64,000 bases of DNA from the NCBI GenBank assembly GCA_009667805.1, contig CM019063.1, forward strand, positions 196,210,954-196,274,953, read 5' to 3'. This document shows positions 20,091 through 31,059 of the stretch, piece by piece. Below the pieces are notes generated by a model that was not told the origin of the DNA, ran no database searches, and worked only from the letters and a program-made list of their open reading frames with translations. The number at the start of each line of letters is the position of its first letter. The stretch's first letter is position 1. A program made the position numbers and the translations under genes. This DNA comes from Leptobrachium leishanense. Lineage: Eukaryota; Chordata; Amphibia; Anura; Megophryidae.

Positions 20091-23000
20091 TCTGAAAATT
20101 TGACAAATGATCAATTCAAGAGAAGGACACCATGGAGTGAAGACAGGACAAAGGTAACTTGACAGTTAGTTACACTGAAATATTGGATCACTCACCAATT
20201 ATTTTCTTCATATGAAATTATTTCTACTTTACAAGAACGTATCTTATATCATTACCATTTTAATGATTTTTCTTTCTGTGCAGCATTAATGTACTTATAC
20301 AGTACATGTCCATCCACCAACTTGAATATGAAGACAAAATCCCCAGAGCTTCCATTAGTAGAAAACATATAAACTATTATTACTGCTGCATTTGCTTTTT
20401 TTTTGGTTTTTTTAAAGATGTTGGCTCCCGTAGGCCTTTCAACACATCTTCCTGCCTTGGGTATCCCAGTTTTCAGTTTTTGTTTTGTCCTGTTTTCAAA
20501 TCATGATTTTCGAAATGTTATTTGAATCTCTGACGTTATATCAGATTCTCTACACTCCAACTCCTTACATATTAATGATATATATGTGTGTTTGATTAAG
20601 ATTACTAATAGTCAACATTGTTGGAAAAATGTATAGTACGCACCAATCTATTTGGGGCATTTACTTTTCTTCCATTGCCCTACCATAACACTGCCAGAAA
20701 CACTTATCCCCCTATTTCAATGACCCATTGATACTTCCAACTGAGCTCTTAATTTTATTATAAGATAGGGGCTCATATTACTATCTCTATCCTTACTGAA
20801 TTCTCTATGCAATCTCTTACGTTTTTGTGCCGAATTTATTCCTGTTAAGTTTCAAATGGACCCTGAGGATCGTTTAAGAACTTCACCTTCCTGGACCAAT
20901 TTCAGGAGAGAGTGCGGCAAACAGGTCTTCCCTTAACACCTGTAAGGCTTCCACAGGAGGGCTTGTAGCACTTCTCATGAAGTGTGAATAGTGATTCATA
21001 ACAACGATTACTGTGTAATATACATACAATATTGTACCAATGGGTATTTTTGTTATTTATCTTTTTGAGATATTCAATGTAAGAATATTTTTGCCAATTG
21101 ACCTGTGAATTTGTTCTATATTGAAGAAACCGACCTCTGACTGCTTAAGTAAGCTGTTTTGGTTTCTTGTAAGTTTCTGTCCTTGATCTACTTGTGTTGT
21201 GAGTTGAAGCTCTCCCTCTGAACCTGTATTTTGTATGACTTGATTTTCTTTGGTGATGGCGGGAGCACCAATTTGAGGGACCATTAGCGAATTCTCGAAT
21301 ATATTAAGTGCCATTGGATGCTACATCTCTTATGTTACTGAATTCTCTATGCTATCTGTTTCCTTATTCAGTTATTAAAGAATGAGATGCCATTCTAAAC
21401 TGCATTTAAATTGTATAACAAATATCATTAAATATAATTTGATTTCTACACACAATACACAATGATGGATGACATGCTTGATCTCTATAAATATTAGTAA
21501 TAAAACAATAATTTTATTATCACTATGTTAATAAATGGATTTGTGCTTATTACGATAATTAGATCCCCTAGGTGTTTATTCTTGTGTATGACTCTCATAT
21601 TCATTTGGGAATAATATGAAATAAACTGATAGTTAAGGGATACCATGGAGTTTAATCCAAATGGGACTATATATATAGATATGCATCAAACACATAAATA
21701 TTGAAAAGGATGCTAGAGGCCTAATTTAAATTCTTTATGTCAGCTGTAACACATTTGCGGAACAAAAAAAAGCACATAAGCTAAGTCATTTGGATATGTC
21801 CTAGTGGTGCATATGATGTATAAGTATTTGTAGAATCTGTCTTTTCTGTGAATTGTGACTACGAATATAGTGAGTGTTTGTAAATTCAAAAGAAAGACGA
21901 CAGGGTGGAGATGGGGTGCTTTGGTACAGTTTAAGTGTTTATGTGGAAATGTATCCTCATGGTATCTGTTTAAACTGATGCAAGATTTGTGACTGGAATA
22001 GAATACCCCAACACACAACAGTTTTTTTTCATACTCTTACTTAGTCAATAAATGCTTAAACAGTCAGTTGGACATAGCATACAGCACATAAATCTTGTTG
22101 AACAAGTTTGCAAAGTTATTAATATTTGTATATTGGTCAGGAGGGCGTCCTGTATGGACGAGAGAGAAGAAAGGAAAGGAAGGAGGGGGAAGAAGAAGAA
22201 GAAGAGAAAAAAAAGGGGCCCTGCATGTACATTTTGATGACCAGAGAAGATTTTTTTTCTCTGAAAATGTTTTTATTTTTTCACTTTGAAAATATGTTGT
22301 GGTATGGCTCTAAATTAAATTTATTTATTATTTATTTAAGTTTTTTTTATTGTAAGTTGCAACCCTATCCTCTAACTCGTATGTGAACCCAGGGCCTGGC
22401 AATTAGATTGCTGCTTTAAATTGAAGCCTTGGATCTTATTTAATATTAGGTTTTTCACGTTGAGATCACTTTGGAGAACTCACAGTATGGTTTTTAGAAA
22501 CCACCAGAGATCCACAAAGATTGATAAAAAAGGAAGACTATCAGGATAGAGAAAATGATATGTCGACTTTATGTAATGCTTTATATATCTTTCACATATA
22601 TATTAATAGGACTTGGGGAAAAATGTTGCTGACTCATTGACAGCTAAAGGTTTACACACAAACAAAATATTGGGTACCCATGCCAGGTGAAGTCCCTGAA
22701 AAAGAACAGCCCATATATCACCAGGCACCAACTCCGTAAGGAGCACATGGAAGTAAAACTCAAAACAGGCTTCTACAACATGAAAGGGATTCGCAGTGTA
22801 TTGGATGGAATTGATTGCTAACATATGTTCATTGTGGCAGCCTTTTGTATGTAGCACCTGTGCTGAAATAGGAGCGGTATCAATTCTCTCAATGTGCAGC
22901 TGGTGTGTAATCAAAGGTGGACAATAGGCTGGCCTTTACTAGCATTGTATACTTTCCCTATTAAAATGAATTTTTTGGAGTAGACAGGTTGTTGACAGGA

Positions 23001-24220
23001 TGCCATGTTTACACAATCACAATGCATTTATGCGAGCATATAATATGCTTTGGAAAATGGTATTTAATTCATCTCTCTCCTGTGACAAGTCATTATAGAT
23101 ATTACTGTTGCCTTTGTCTTATAATTCTTGCACAGAGTCCTCAAATACGGGATGGAGTATATTGTAATTAGTTTTAAAGAGAGAAGCAGAAACATATTTC
23201 AATGGATTTCTGGTTCTATAACAGGCCTATTCACTATAGGTGAAACTCTGGAGAATGAGTGGCAAAGTGAAAATTCTAGGTTAAAACAGACAAACCAGAA
23301 AAATTCTCCCATTTATCTCACTTTCCAAATCGGCTATTTGGTCTAGATTGTTCATTCTCTTATAATAAAAAGCAGCATACTTTACTCATTATTTCCTAAA
23401 TACACAAAACATATTTTTATGGGTCTACAATGAGCATCAATTTCTCTACATAAAATATGTGATCAATTTTATAAATTGATATAATTTTATAATTTATGTA
23501 GAAAAACAGGGATGAAACTTCTATTTATAAAATATATTTAGTCAAATGATGAGAGGAATATGACCTATGCTCAAAAGAGAGAATTATCTTCATTTAAATG
23601 AAGCAGCTCATTACCCAAATAGAACAGAGTGGGAGTTAGAGGCTAGATAATTGTCCATCCCATAAAAAACCTCTGCTGTATAGTGGGCCTGTAATCGCCT
23701 TTCTGCCCGGTGACGCATGGAGTTACTATATTTTTAGCAAATTGTCTCTGTGAGTGATTCGGCTTACAAACAGCTAAACATTAATTTGTTCATTTGCTTT
23801 TGTATGTCAACCTCAATGCTAGTGGAAGACCTTTCTAAATTAGCATAAGGGAAGGGAACTAGTTTTTCCCAGAATTCAGGCCCCCCATCCTTTCAATAGA
23901 ATTTATTTTTGCTAATTCATATCTGTCTTTTTTTCAGGGCATCAATAGGATCAAGTGACATAGACAAAAACACAAAGCCTCTATGCTGTACCAGTGTAGG
24001 GACTCACCCCCTCTCCTACGTCTTTAGGGTTAAAATGGTAGGATGGGGGAATGGAGCAATAGTCTCTAGTCGTCCAGTCATGACATGGTCCCAGCCTGCA
24101 GGAAGCTGAGCATGTCATGTGGTATCGGGGAGGCTGGACATTCCATGGTGTGTCTAGTAAATCCAGTGGCAGACAGGGAGGTGGGACCCAAATCGGTACC
24201 CTTTTCCTTGTCCCAGAGCC
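20091..24220. other. Mostly unique AT-rich spacer
   Basis: No gene, array or transposon end was identified across these 4.1 kb. A purine-rich tract lies at 22158-22217 (GGAAAGGAAGG, then GAAGAAGAAGAAG). A 103-codon minus-strand frame at 22603-22914 has ordinary amino-acid composition but no recognised domain. The sequence could hold regulatory DNA for the olfactory receptor cluster, which cannot be judged here. Confidence 0.5.
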
Positions 24221-24357
24221 TGGCAGTCAAGTCAGCCATCACTTATCTGAGCTTCAGGGAGGAGCTACGCCCTGCTGTTGGTGGGCTGACTCAGCCCTCT
24301 GAGAGGGGGAAAGAGGGGTGGGGAGGCACTGAGGAAACTGTGACCTCTCAATTTATA
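24221..24357. repeat. 137-bp direct duplication, copy 1
   Basis: GGCAGTCAAGTCAGCCATCA through CTCTCAATTTATAT is repeated at 25095-25231 with few changes, 874 bp downstream. It is GC-richer than its surroundings and contains GGAGGAGCTACGCCCTGCT. The flanks differ, so this may be an interspersed repeat and not a local tandem. Confidence 0.75.
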
Positions 24358-25094
24358 TAAAGTGGTCACAGTACAAGTGATTAAGGTCGAAGTACGAGAG
24401 ATGTTTTGGCCCATAAGGTATGTCATGATTAAGGCCTTAAGGGTCAAAATGTTGCCTTGATTTTATCCCCATTTAAGCCAATAAAGATCCATCTACACTG
24501 CACATGGGGTACCTCTCATCTTCCTGGAAAGTGGTCATGGTAGGTAGAGTGTCCTTTTAATTCAAATAAAGGCCCGGCAGCATTAAAATGTTCTGCATTA
24601 CAAAAGCTGCATAAGTGGTGTTTCACTGGCTAAATTTATGGTAGCATAGTATCTCAATTCAAAAATGTGAATAAATTTTTTTGCTCATGAAGAGGTTCTC
24701 CAGTGTTTTTTTTTTCATATTCCGCTAGGGAAACTCATTCTTTTTATTAGGTCTTCTACTTCCACAACCTCAAATAGATATTCTTTGATTTCCATTATAA
24801 TTCACACTTTCAATTAAGAGACACATAACTTATTGCTCCTAGTTAACCAAGATGAAGCTGAATGAAAATCTGAAGCGGAATGACTTCTGGCCCTTCATTG
24901 TTCTGTAGATGAACTTGTCTCAAGTACTCCAGGGCATAACTTTATAAATAAATGAATTTAAGTGTAATTTGTAAGCAAAGAATATATGTAAATTTTTTAA
25001 ATAATAAAAAAATTGTTGGTGGGGTTATTAAATGGTTAATTGCATAGAAAAATTTATGAAACTAGTCATAATTGATTCTCTACTGCTCTACACA

Positions 25095-25231
25095 TGGCAG
25101 TCAAGTCAGCCATCACTTATCTGAGCTTCAAGGAGGAGCTACGCCCCGCTGTTGGAGGTCTGACTCAGCCCTCTGAGAGGGGGGAAAGAGGGGTGGGGGG
25201 CACTGAGGATACTGTGACCTCTCAATTTATA
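25095..25231. repeat. 137-bp direct duplication, copy 2
   Basis: It matches 24221-24357, starting at TGGCAGTCAAGTCAGCCATC and ending at CTCAATTTATAT. The intervening 740 bp show no tandem structure. Confidence 0.75.
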
Positions 25232-25578
25232 TTTGCTTTGTTGTTGTATCCATCACTTCACAAAACTCTGCATTTTCTTGTCTCTTCTAAACTATCTTTT
25301 ATAAATTTTACTCCTCCTTATAAAGCTTTCTTTAATCTCTGGAAGTCTGTAGAAATATTTTTTTCTATCGTATTCAAGTCTAGATGCCTACATGAACATC
25401 TTCTCTCTCATATATATATAAATATATATATATGTAAAGTCTACTGAGTACAGCACTCACCACAAAAAATAGTATGCGCAAAAAATCTCTTCAACTATCC
25501 ATCAATAGCCAATTTGAGATGCACTCCAGGACTCCCAAATAAAAGAAGAAAATCTTTTTTGTGGGGTTTACATATATA

Positions 25579-26811
25579 CACTATATTGCCAAAAGTATTC
25601 GCTCACCCATCCAAATAATCAGAATCAGGTGTTCCAATCACTTCCATGGCCACAGGTATATAAAATCAAGCACCTAGACATGCAGACTGTTTTTACAAAC
25701 ATTTGTGGAAGAATGGGTCGCTCTCAGGAGCTCAGTGAATTCCAGCGTGGAACTGTGATAGGATGCCACCTGTGCAACAAATCCAGTTGTGAAATTTCCT
25801 CGCTCCTAAATATTCCACAGTCAACTGTCAGCTGTATTATAAGAACGTGGAAATGTTTGGGAATGACAGCAACTCAGCCACGAAGTGGTAGGCCATGTAA
25901 ACTGACGGAGCGGGGTCAGCGGATGCTGAGACGCATAGTGCGAAGAGGTCGCCAACTAGTCAATCACTACAGACCTCCAAACTTCATGTGGCCTTCAGAT
26001 TAGCTCAAGAACAGTGCGCAGAGAGCTTCATGGAATGGGTTTCCATGGCCGAGCAGCTGCATCCAAGCCATACATCACCAAGTGCAATGCAAAGTGTCGG
26101 ATGCAGTGGTGTAAAGCATGCCGCCACTGGACTCTAGAGCAGTGGAGACAGGTTCTCTGGAGTGACGAATCGCACTTCTCCATCTGGTAATCTGATGGAC
26201 GAGTCTGGGTTTGGCGGTTGCCAGGAGAACGGTACTTGTCTGACTGCATTGTGCCAAGTTTGGTGGAGGGGGGATTATGGTGTGGGGTTGTTTTTCAGGA
26301 GCTGGGCTTGGCCCCTTAGTTCCAGTGAAAGGAACTCTGAATGCTTCAGCATACCAAGACATTTTGGACAATTCCATGCTCCCAACTTTGTGGGAACAGT
26401 TTGGAGCTGGCCCCTTCCTCTTCCAACATGACTGTGCACCAGTGCACAAAGCAAGGTCCATAAAGACATGGATGACAGAGTCTGGTGTGGATGAACTTGA
26501 CTGGCCTGCACAGAGTCCTGACCTGAACCTGATAGAACACTTTTGGGATGAATTAGAGCGGAGACTGAGAGCCAGGCCTTCTCGTCCAACATCAGTGTGT
26601 GACCTCACAAATGCGCTTCTGGAAGAATGGTCAAAAATTCCAATAAACACACTCCTAAACCTTGTGGACAGCCTTCCAAGAAGAGTTGAAGCTGTTATAG
26701 CTGCAAAGGGTGGACCACCGTCATATTGAACCCTATGGATTAGGAATGGGATGTCACTTAAATTCATATGCGAGTCAAGGCAGGTGAGCGAATAATTTTG
26801 GCAATATAGTG
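25579..26811 (+). mobile_element. Tc1/mariner transposon, 1.23 kb
   Basis: The termini CACTATATTGCCAAAAGTAT and ATAATTTTGGCAATATAGTG are inverted repeats of about 29 bp that reach CGCTCACC. TA flanks both sides (25577-25578, 26812-26813). The size and TA target fit a Tc1-like element. It carries one broken transposase gene and lies in the left arm of the fold-back element. Confidence 0.92.
25713..26729 (+). pseudogene. Tc1-like transposase, frameshifted
   Basis: This is a DD34E transposase that cuts at the terminal repeats and inserts at TA. The ATG at 25713 gives MGRSQELSEFQRGTVIG, the start of the paired-type helix-turn-helix. SEISSLLNIPQSTV-like sequence (read CEISSLLNIPQSTV) and RSGRPCKLTERGQRML follow. 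The frame closes at 26003. A middle part near 26004-26276 has stops and shifts. The rest is clean from 26277: [28 protein letters not shown] with the second Asp, and [18 protein letters not shown] with the catalytic Glu. The HDCAP reading replaces the commoner HDNAP. The protein ends at its normal position, so the lesion is confined to the centre. Confidence 0.88.
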
Positions 26812-27312
26812 TATATCTGACCTTTCGGCTCCGACTGAGCCTTTATCAAGGTAAACAAACAAAAGAAAACCACAGTATTTATACACAAGAAGCGTAATAA
26901 ATTAACTGACCACTCTGTCTGCACGTCCACGCCAAGATCGCCCATCCCAAACCGAAAGTGACGCCTCGAGCGAGAGCAAAAACATCAAGGATTAAATACA
27001 AATAAACATGTAATATCAAGAAAGAAATGAACAAATGTGTAAAAATACAAAAAAGAGATAGTACAATGTGTTGAACCAAAGAACTGAAAGACTGCAGTTC
27101 ACAGCACTCTCCACTACAACGTGCTACTATAACAGTTAAAGAACCAAATAATTGGAACATGCAGTCATATACAACCTTTATAGGGTCAATACTCCTGGAT
27201 AAGGAACCAGGGCTTCATAGAAGTATAGTAGCTAAAAACAGCAAAACATATCATAGCATAACACTGTTTAAATTTTAATACAAATTTTAAATACCAACAA
27301 AGGAACCACTCA

Positions 27313-27740
27313 CAAAGGAAGTGGGACACAATGCGTTAAAAGTGTGCAAAACAGCATATTAAATCACGGCCATAGTAGCAGCAAATGATGGCCAATGACA
27401 GGCAATATACGAAGTACGACCGCACGAAAATCCGGCCGCGCAACACAAGCGGCAAACAAACGCATTTTTTCGAGAACGTGATACAGCTAGTACTGCCGTA
27501 CAGAGTGCGCTGCATCCGCTAGCGGCATGTGTGCGTGATTAGGAGACGTCAGACGCTGCTAATGTCCGGCCTACATAACGTCCAGACGCAAAAAGGGTTT
27601 TATTGATGATCCGTACAAAATCACGGATGAAAATGCGCATCGTATGACCACTATCGCGTATTCCGTGAAAAAATACGTCCATTCGTTCGAACACACTTTT
27701 CCACGGACGACGCAAAAAATGCGTTTGTCTGACCCTAGCC
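27313..27740. mobile_element. MITE family B, copy 2 (one end worn)
   Basis: It aligns in reverse with the copy at 4003-4427 over most of its length, for example GCATTTTTTCGAGAACGTG and CGTCAGACGCTGCTAATGTC. The right end reads GTCTGACCCTAGCC followed by TAA (27741-27743). The left end has lost the clear GGCTAGGG terminus, so its position is approximate. Confidence 0.75.
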
Positions 27741-28261
27741 TAAAACAAACGTTTAAAAACAATTAAGGATGACTGGATCTCAAAGAACTATGCAGATTTC
27801 GGCACATGAACCACGGAGTTGCACTGAAGTAAATTAACTAATGAAAGAGTGAGAGAATGAGTGGCAAGATTGCCATGTGAAAACTTAGAAACTGTTAACC
27901 ATTAGCTGACACTGTCACGGTTAACAGTTAATTTATTACGCTTCTTGTGTATAAATACTGTGGTTTTCTTATGTTTGTTTACCTTCATAAAGGCTCAGTC
28001 GGAGCCGAAACGTCGGATATGTATATGTAATCCCCACAATAAAGATTTTCTTGTTTTATTTGGGAGTCCTGGAGTGCATCTCAAATTGGCTATTGATATA
28101 TATACAGTATATATACACAGTATATGTTATAAATAACATTAATAAAAATGGGAGAAAATTACAGTGTTTATCTAAGAATTTTATTATTTCACTTTACCCT
28201 CTTTTGTGCTGTTTTAGCTGTATTTTAAGTACCTTCTAAATTAATGTCTTTCACTTTCCTA

Positions 28262-28269
28262 TTGCAGAA
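28262..28269 (+). other. Probable 3' splice site before olfactory receptor start
   Basis: TCTTTCACTTTCCTATTGCAG ends at 28267, two bases before the ATG at 28270 (tract listed in part). Vertebrate olfactory receptor genes usually have non-coding upstream exons that splice just ahead of the coding exon. The site is predicted from the pyrimidine tract and AG only. Confidence 0.55.
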
Positions 28270-29199
28270 ATGGGTTTTGGAAACTGGACGACTGTGTCTT
28301 ACTTTGTTCTTCTGGGATTCAACGACTTAGAGGATGTTAAAATGATTCTCTTTTCATTGTTCTTAACAGCATACCTTCTCACTCTTCTTGGTAACATTGG
28401 CATGGCCATGATTATATGGACGTCTCCTCAGCTTCACACTGCAATGTACTTCTTTCTCTTTAACCTAAATCTCATCGATGCCATAATTGCAACAAATGCC
28501 ACTCCTAAAATGTTGAGCAACTTTTTAACAGAGACCCCACTCATCTCTCCGTTGGGATGCGCTGCTCAGATATATTTTGCAGTGTCCTTAGGGAGTGCAG
28601 AATGCTTTGTACTTGTGCTCATGGGATATGACAGATATATTGCTATCTGCCATCCACTTCATTATGTTGCCATTATGACAAAACACCGCTGTCTGCAGCT
28701 TTTGGCAATATCTTACATTTCAGGCTTTCTTCACTCCATTATCCACACCGCTGCAACCTTCAGTTTTCCTATATGCCGCTCAGACATCCACCACTTCTCT
28801 TGCGATATCCAAGCGCTGCTGAAACTATTTTGCAAAGAAACACTAATCAATGAAATTCTGCTGTACACATTCAGTAGCGCAATCACTGCTACTTGCCTTG
28901 TGGCCACTGTTATATCTTACATTTGCATTTCAGATGCCATCCTGAAAACTCACACCACAAGTGGAAGGTTAAAACTGTTCTCTACCTGCGCCTCTCACCT
29001 TTTATCTGTAGCGTTGTTCTTTGGTAGTTTGCTGTTTATGTATATGAGGCCTAATTCTAGTTATCACGAGAATGATCTGTCAGCGTCTGTGTTTTATACA
29101 GTTGCTATACCGATGCTAAATCCTTTCATTTATAGTTTGAGAAATAAGGACGTTAAAATTGCTGTTTGGAGAAAAATGTCTATAATGGCACGCAAGTGA
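28270..29199 (+). CDS. Olfactory receptor, intact single coding exon
   Basis: This is a seven-transmembrane odorant receptor that would signal through the olfactory G protein in sensory neuron cilia. It has 309 residues, normal for the family. NWTT at 5-8 is the N-terminal glycosylation site. GN at 41-42 marks TM1. MGYDRYIAICHPLHY at 118-132 is the TM3 signature, with Gly for the usual Ala. ISYICI at 215-220 and FSTCASHL at 237-244 mark TM5 and TM6. PMLNPFIYSLRNKDV at 281-295 is the TM7 signature. Cys97 and Cys179 can form the conserved disulphide. The tail is short and basic. The ATG follows a good splice acceptor and no stop interrupts the frame. It looks like a class II receptor; subfamily is unassigned. 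It is the only intact gene in the left half of the window. Confidence 0.95.
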   Translation: MGFGNWTTVSYFVLLGFNDLEDVKMILFSLFLTAYLLTLLGNIGMAMIIWTSPQLHTAMYFFLFNLNLIDAIIATNATPKMLSNFLTETPLISPLGCAAQIYFAVSLGSAECFVLVLMGYDRYIAICHPLHYVAIMTKHRCLQLLAISYISGFLHSIIHTAATFSFPICRSDIHHFSCDIQALLKLFCKETLINEILLYTFSSAITATCLVATVISYICISDAILKTHTTSGRLKLFSTCASHLLSVALFFGSLLFMYMRPNSSYHENDLSASVFYTVAIPMLNPFIYSLRNKDVKIAVWRKMSIMARK

Positions 29200-29498
29200 T
29201 ATGTGTAAGCATTTGCAAAATAAGAGTGAAACTAAATGTATTTGCCAAACTTTTATGGTGGACTAAAGGAATGTCATAATATGCAGCTTACTGCACTTTA
29301 ATTCATATTATATTCATAATATAATGACTGCCTGCACCATATCATGGCCGCCACAATAACTGTTAAAAATAATAGGGGTAAAAAATATGCAGAATGCAAG
29401 TCAGAACCATCACATTCACATTCAGGGGACTGGTTTTATTTCTCCATACATTTTGTCTGTATGGACTGAGTTACATGATATATGCTTAAAACTGCATA

Positions 29499-30913
29499 GC
29501 GACTATTCACTACGCACCGAACTTGCCACCAAATTGCACCAAACGGTGCGATTTTGGGGCGCTTCGTCAAATTCACTAAACTGTCAATTCTCCCAATACA
29601 GGACAGCTGATGGTGAAATACGGTGCCATTCGCCGCAGCGGAATTGTCCCATACAGAAGAAATTGTTCATCTATTCACAGAAGACTGAACTGCACAGAAG
29701 TTTTGGCGAAATGTCCTGATATTCGATGTTTCAGTTCAACAGATTTAAACGGACGAAATCCATAGGTTTCAATGTAAAAGTAATATCATTTTTAATAAAA
29801 GAGAACATTTATTCTCTTAATTTTGAGCAAAAAGCTTTTTTATTTTTTAGACCACATTTTTGTATTTTTTAAATGAAATTTTTGTTTCCCAATTTTTGTA
29901 AAAGTTGATTTTTTTATTCTATAACAAACCTTTTTTATTTTTTAACATCCCTGGCGGTCTAATTTTTTTAAAATTTCGTGTCTAAAAGCATCTCAATTTT
30001 TTTTTTAAAGGAAACGTGTTTTTGTACATAGTTAGCCTGTAATAATTAGGAATCACGCACTGAAATCTGTGAAATCAAGAGTCCTTACTGGTAAAATCCT
30101 TTATAAATAAATAAATAAATAAATAAAAAAATAGTAAATACACTGAGTCCGATAAAGTATGAAACACGAAATAATAATTTATTATCCCAAAAATAATTAT
30201 CCAAAATAATGCAAATAAATGATATTCAATAAAATAAAAAACAAAAAACACTGAAATCTGTCTGAAAACAAGGGTATGAGGATGTATGGTCTATTTCTTA
30301 TCCTGTACTGCCACCCAGTGGCCATTCATAAACATTGCACTTTGGATTACAGTATTTTATGAATTGTTTATAAATTTGCTGATGGTTCCCGCCCACCTGC
30401 ATCGTGTGACTCGCAGGGAGCCTTACCAGGAAGCAGCTCGCCACGATCACACTGCAGAGGACAGTGAGGGAGCCAGGAGGAGGTGAGTAAACATCCAGCC
30501 CGAGTGTGGCTTGGGGTTACCGTTCACGGTAGTGAAATTTAACCCCCGAGTCACACTCGGGAATACCGCCAGGGAGGTTAAAGGACCTTTTTTTATTATT
30601 TACAAAACATTTTAATGCATTTTTATTGGTTTAAACACCTATTAGGAGAATAGGAGAGTTTTGTTTAGTGTTGTAATACAGTTCGGTGGAAATAGCCAAG
30701 GCCACTTCGCCGCTCTTCGGTGGCTTTCGGTGCTCTTCAGCCACGTTCTCCAACTTTTTCATGAGGTTTCGACAACTCCATCTTTGGTGACCATCCGGTG
30801 AATAGTGCATTCAATGTACTGTCGGCAAAATGGAATCGCCAAAAGTGCACCGAACAGCGCCAAAGTGAAAAGCACCAAAATTTCAGCAAAATGAATGCTT
30901 AGTGAATAGACCC
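29499..30913. mobile_element. MITE family C with nested TTAA-type element
   Basis: The ends GCGACTATTCAC and GTGAATAGACCC are 12-bp inverted repeats with two differences. Flanks are ATA (29496-29498) and TTA (30914-30916). The arms are rich in GGTGCA/TGCACC and CGGTG words, like the family A MITEs. A second element occupies 29946-30577. Non-coding. Confidence 0.6.
29946..30577. mobile_element. TTAA-flanked (piggyBac-like) MITE
   Basis: The left edge is CATCCCTGGCGGT and the right edge is ACCGCCAGGGAGG, inverted repeats with one change. TTAA lies exactly at 29942-29945 and 30578-30581. TTAA duplication is the mark of piggyBac elements. The interior includes an (AAAT)n tail (30085-30135) like that of the L2-group LINE, then GC-rich sequence near 30380-30480. 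Non-coding. Confidence 0.8.
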
Positions 30914-31059
30914 TTATGAAGTATTTTAAATTACATGATATTCCAACTTATCCATTCATTTAACAAAACAATTTGCCATTTTTGCTTCTGGTTCACCATG
31001 AATTGTATATTCAGATTGACATTTGTGTCATCTTTGCTCCAATTTAATAAAAATGTTTT

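Larger units (their letters stand above)
25501..28097. mobile_element. Fold-back element with arms of about 174 bp, carrying Tc1
   Basis: The left arm is 25501-25578 plus 26812-26909, split by a Tc1 element. The right arm is 27925-28097 and is its complement. Shared blocks include ATCAATAGCCAATTTGAGAT, CGGCTCCGACTGAGCC with TTTATCAAGG, and ATTTATACACAAGAAGCGTA. With the Tc1 and its duplicated TA removed the arms have equal length. The interior holds a family B MITE (27313-27740). No target duplication was found outside the arms. A hairpin word GGCTC-GAGCC next to an AATAAA near 28041 recalls a widespread element terminus, but I cannot name the family. Confidence 0.7.

Noticed and set aside
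22603..22914. 103-codon minus-strand frame that looks protein-like
   Set aside because: No motif or family could be named and no neighbouring exons were seen, so it is mentioned only as part of the spacer.
26075..26767. Open frame of 230 codons on the minus strand
   Set aside because: It overlaps the clear Tc1 transposase on the plus strand and has no domain.
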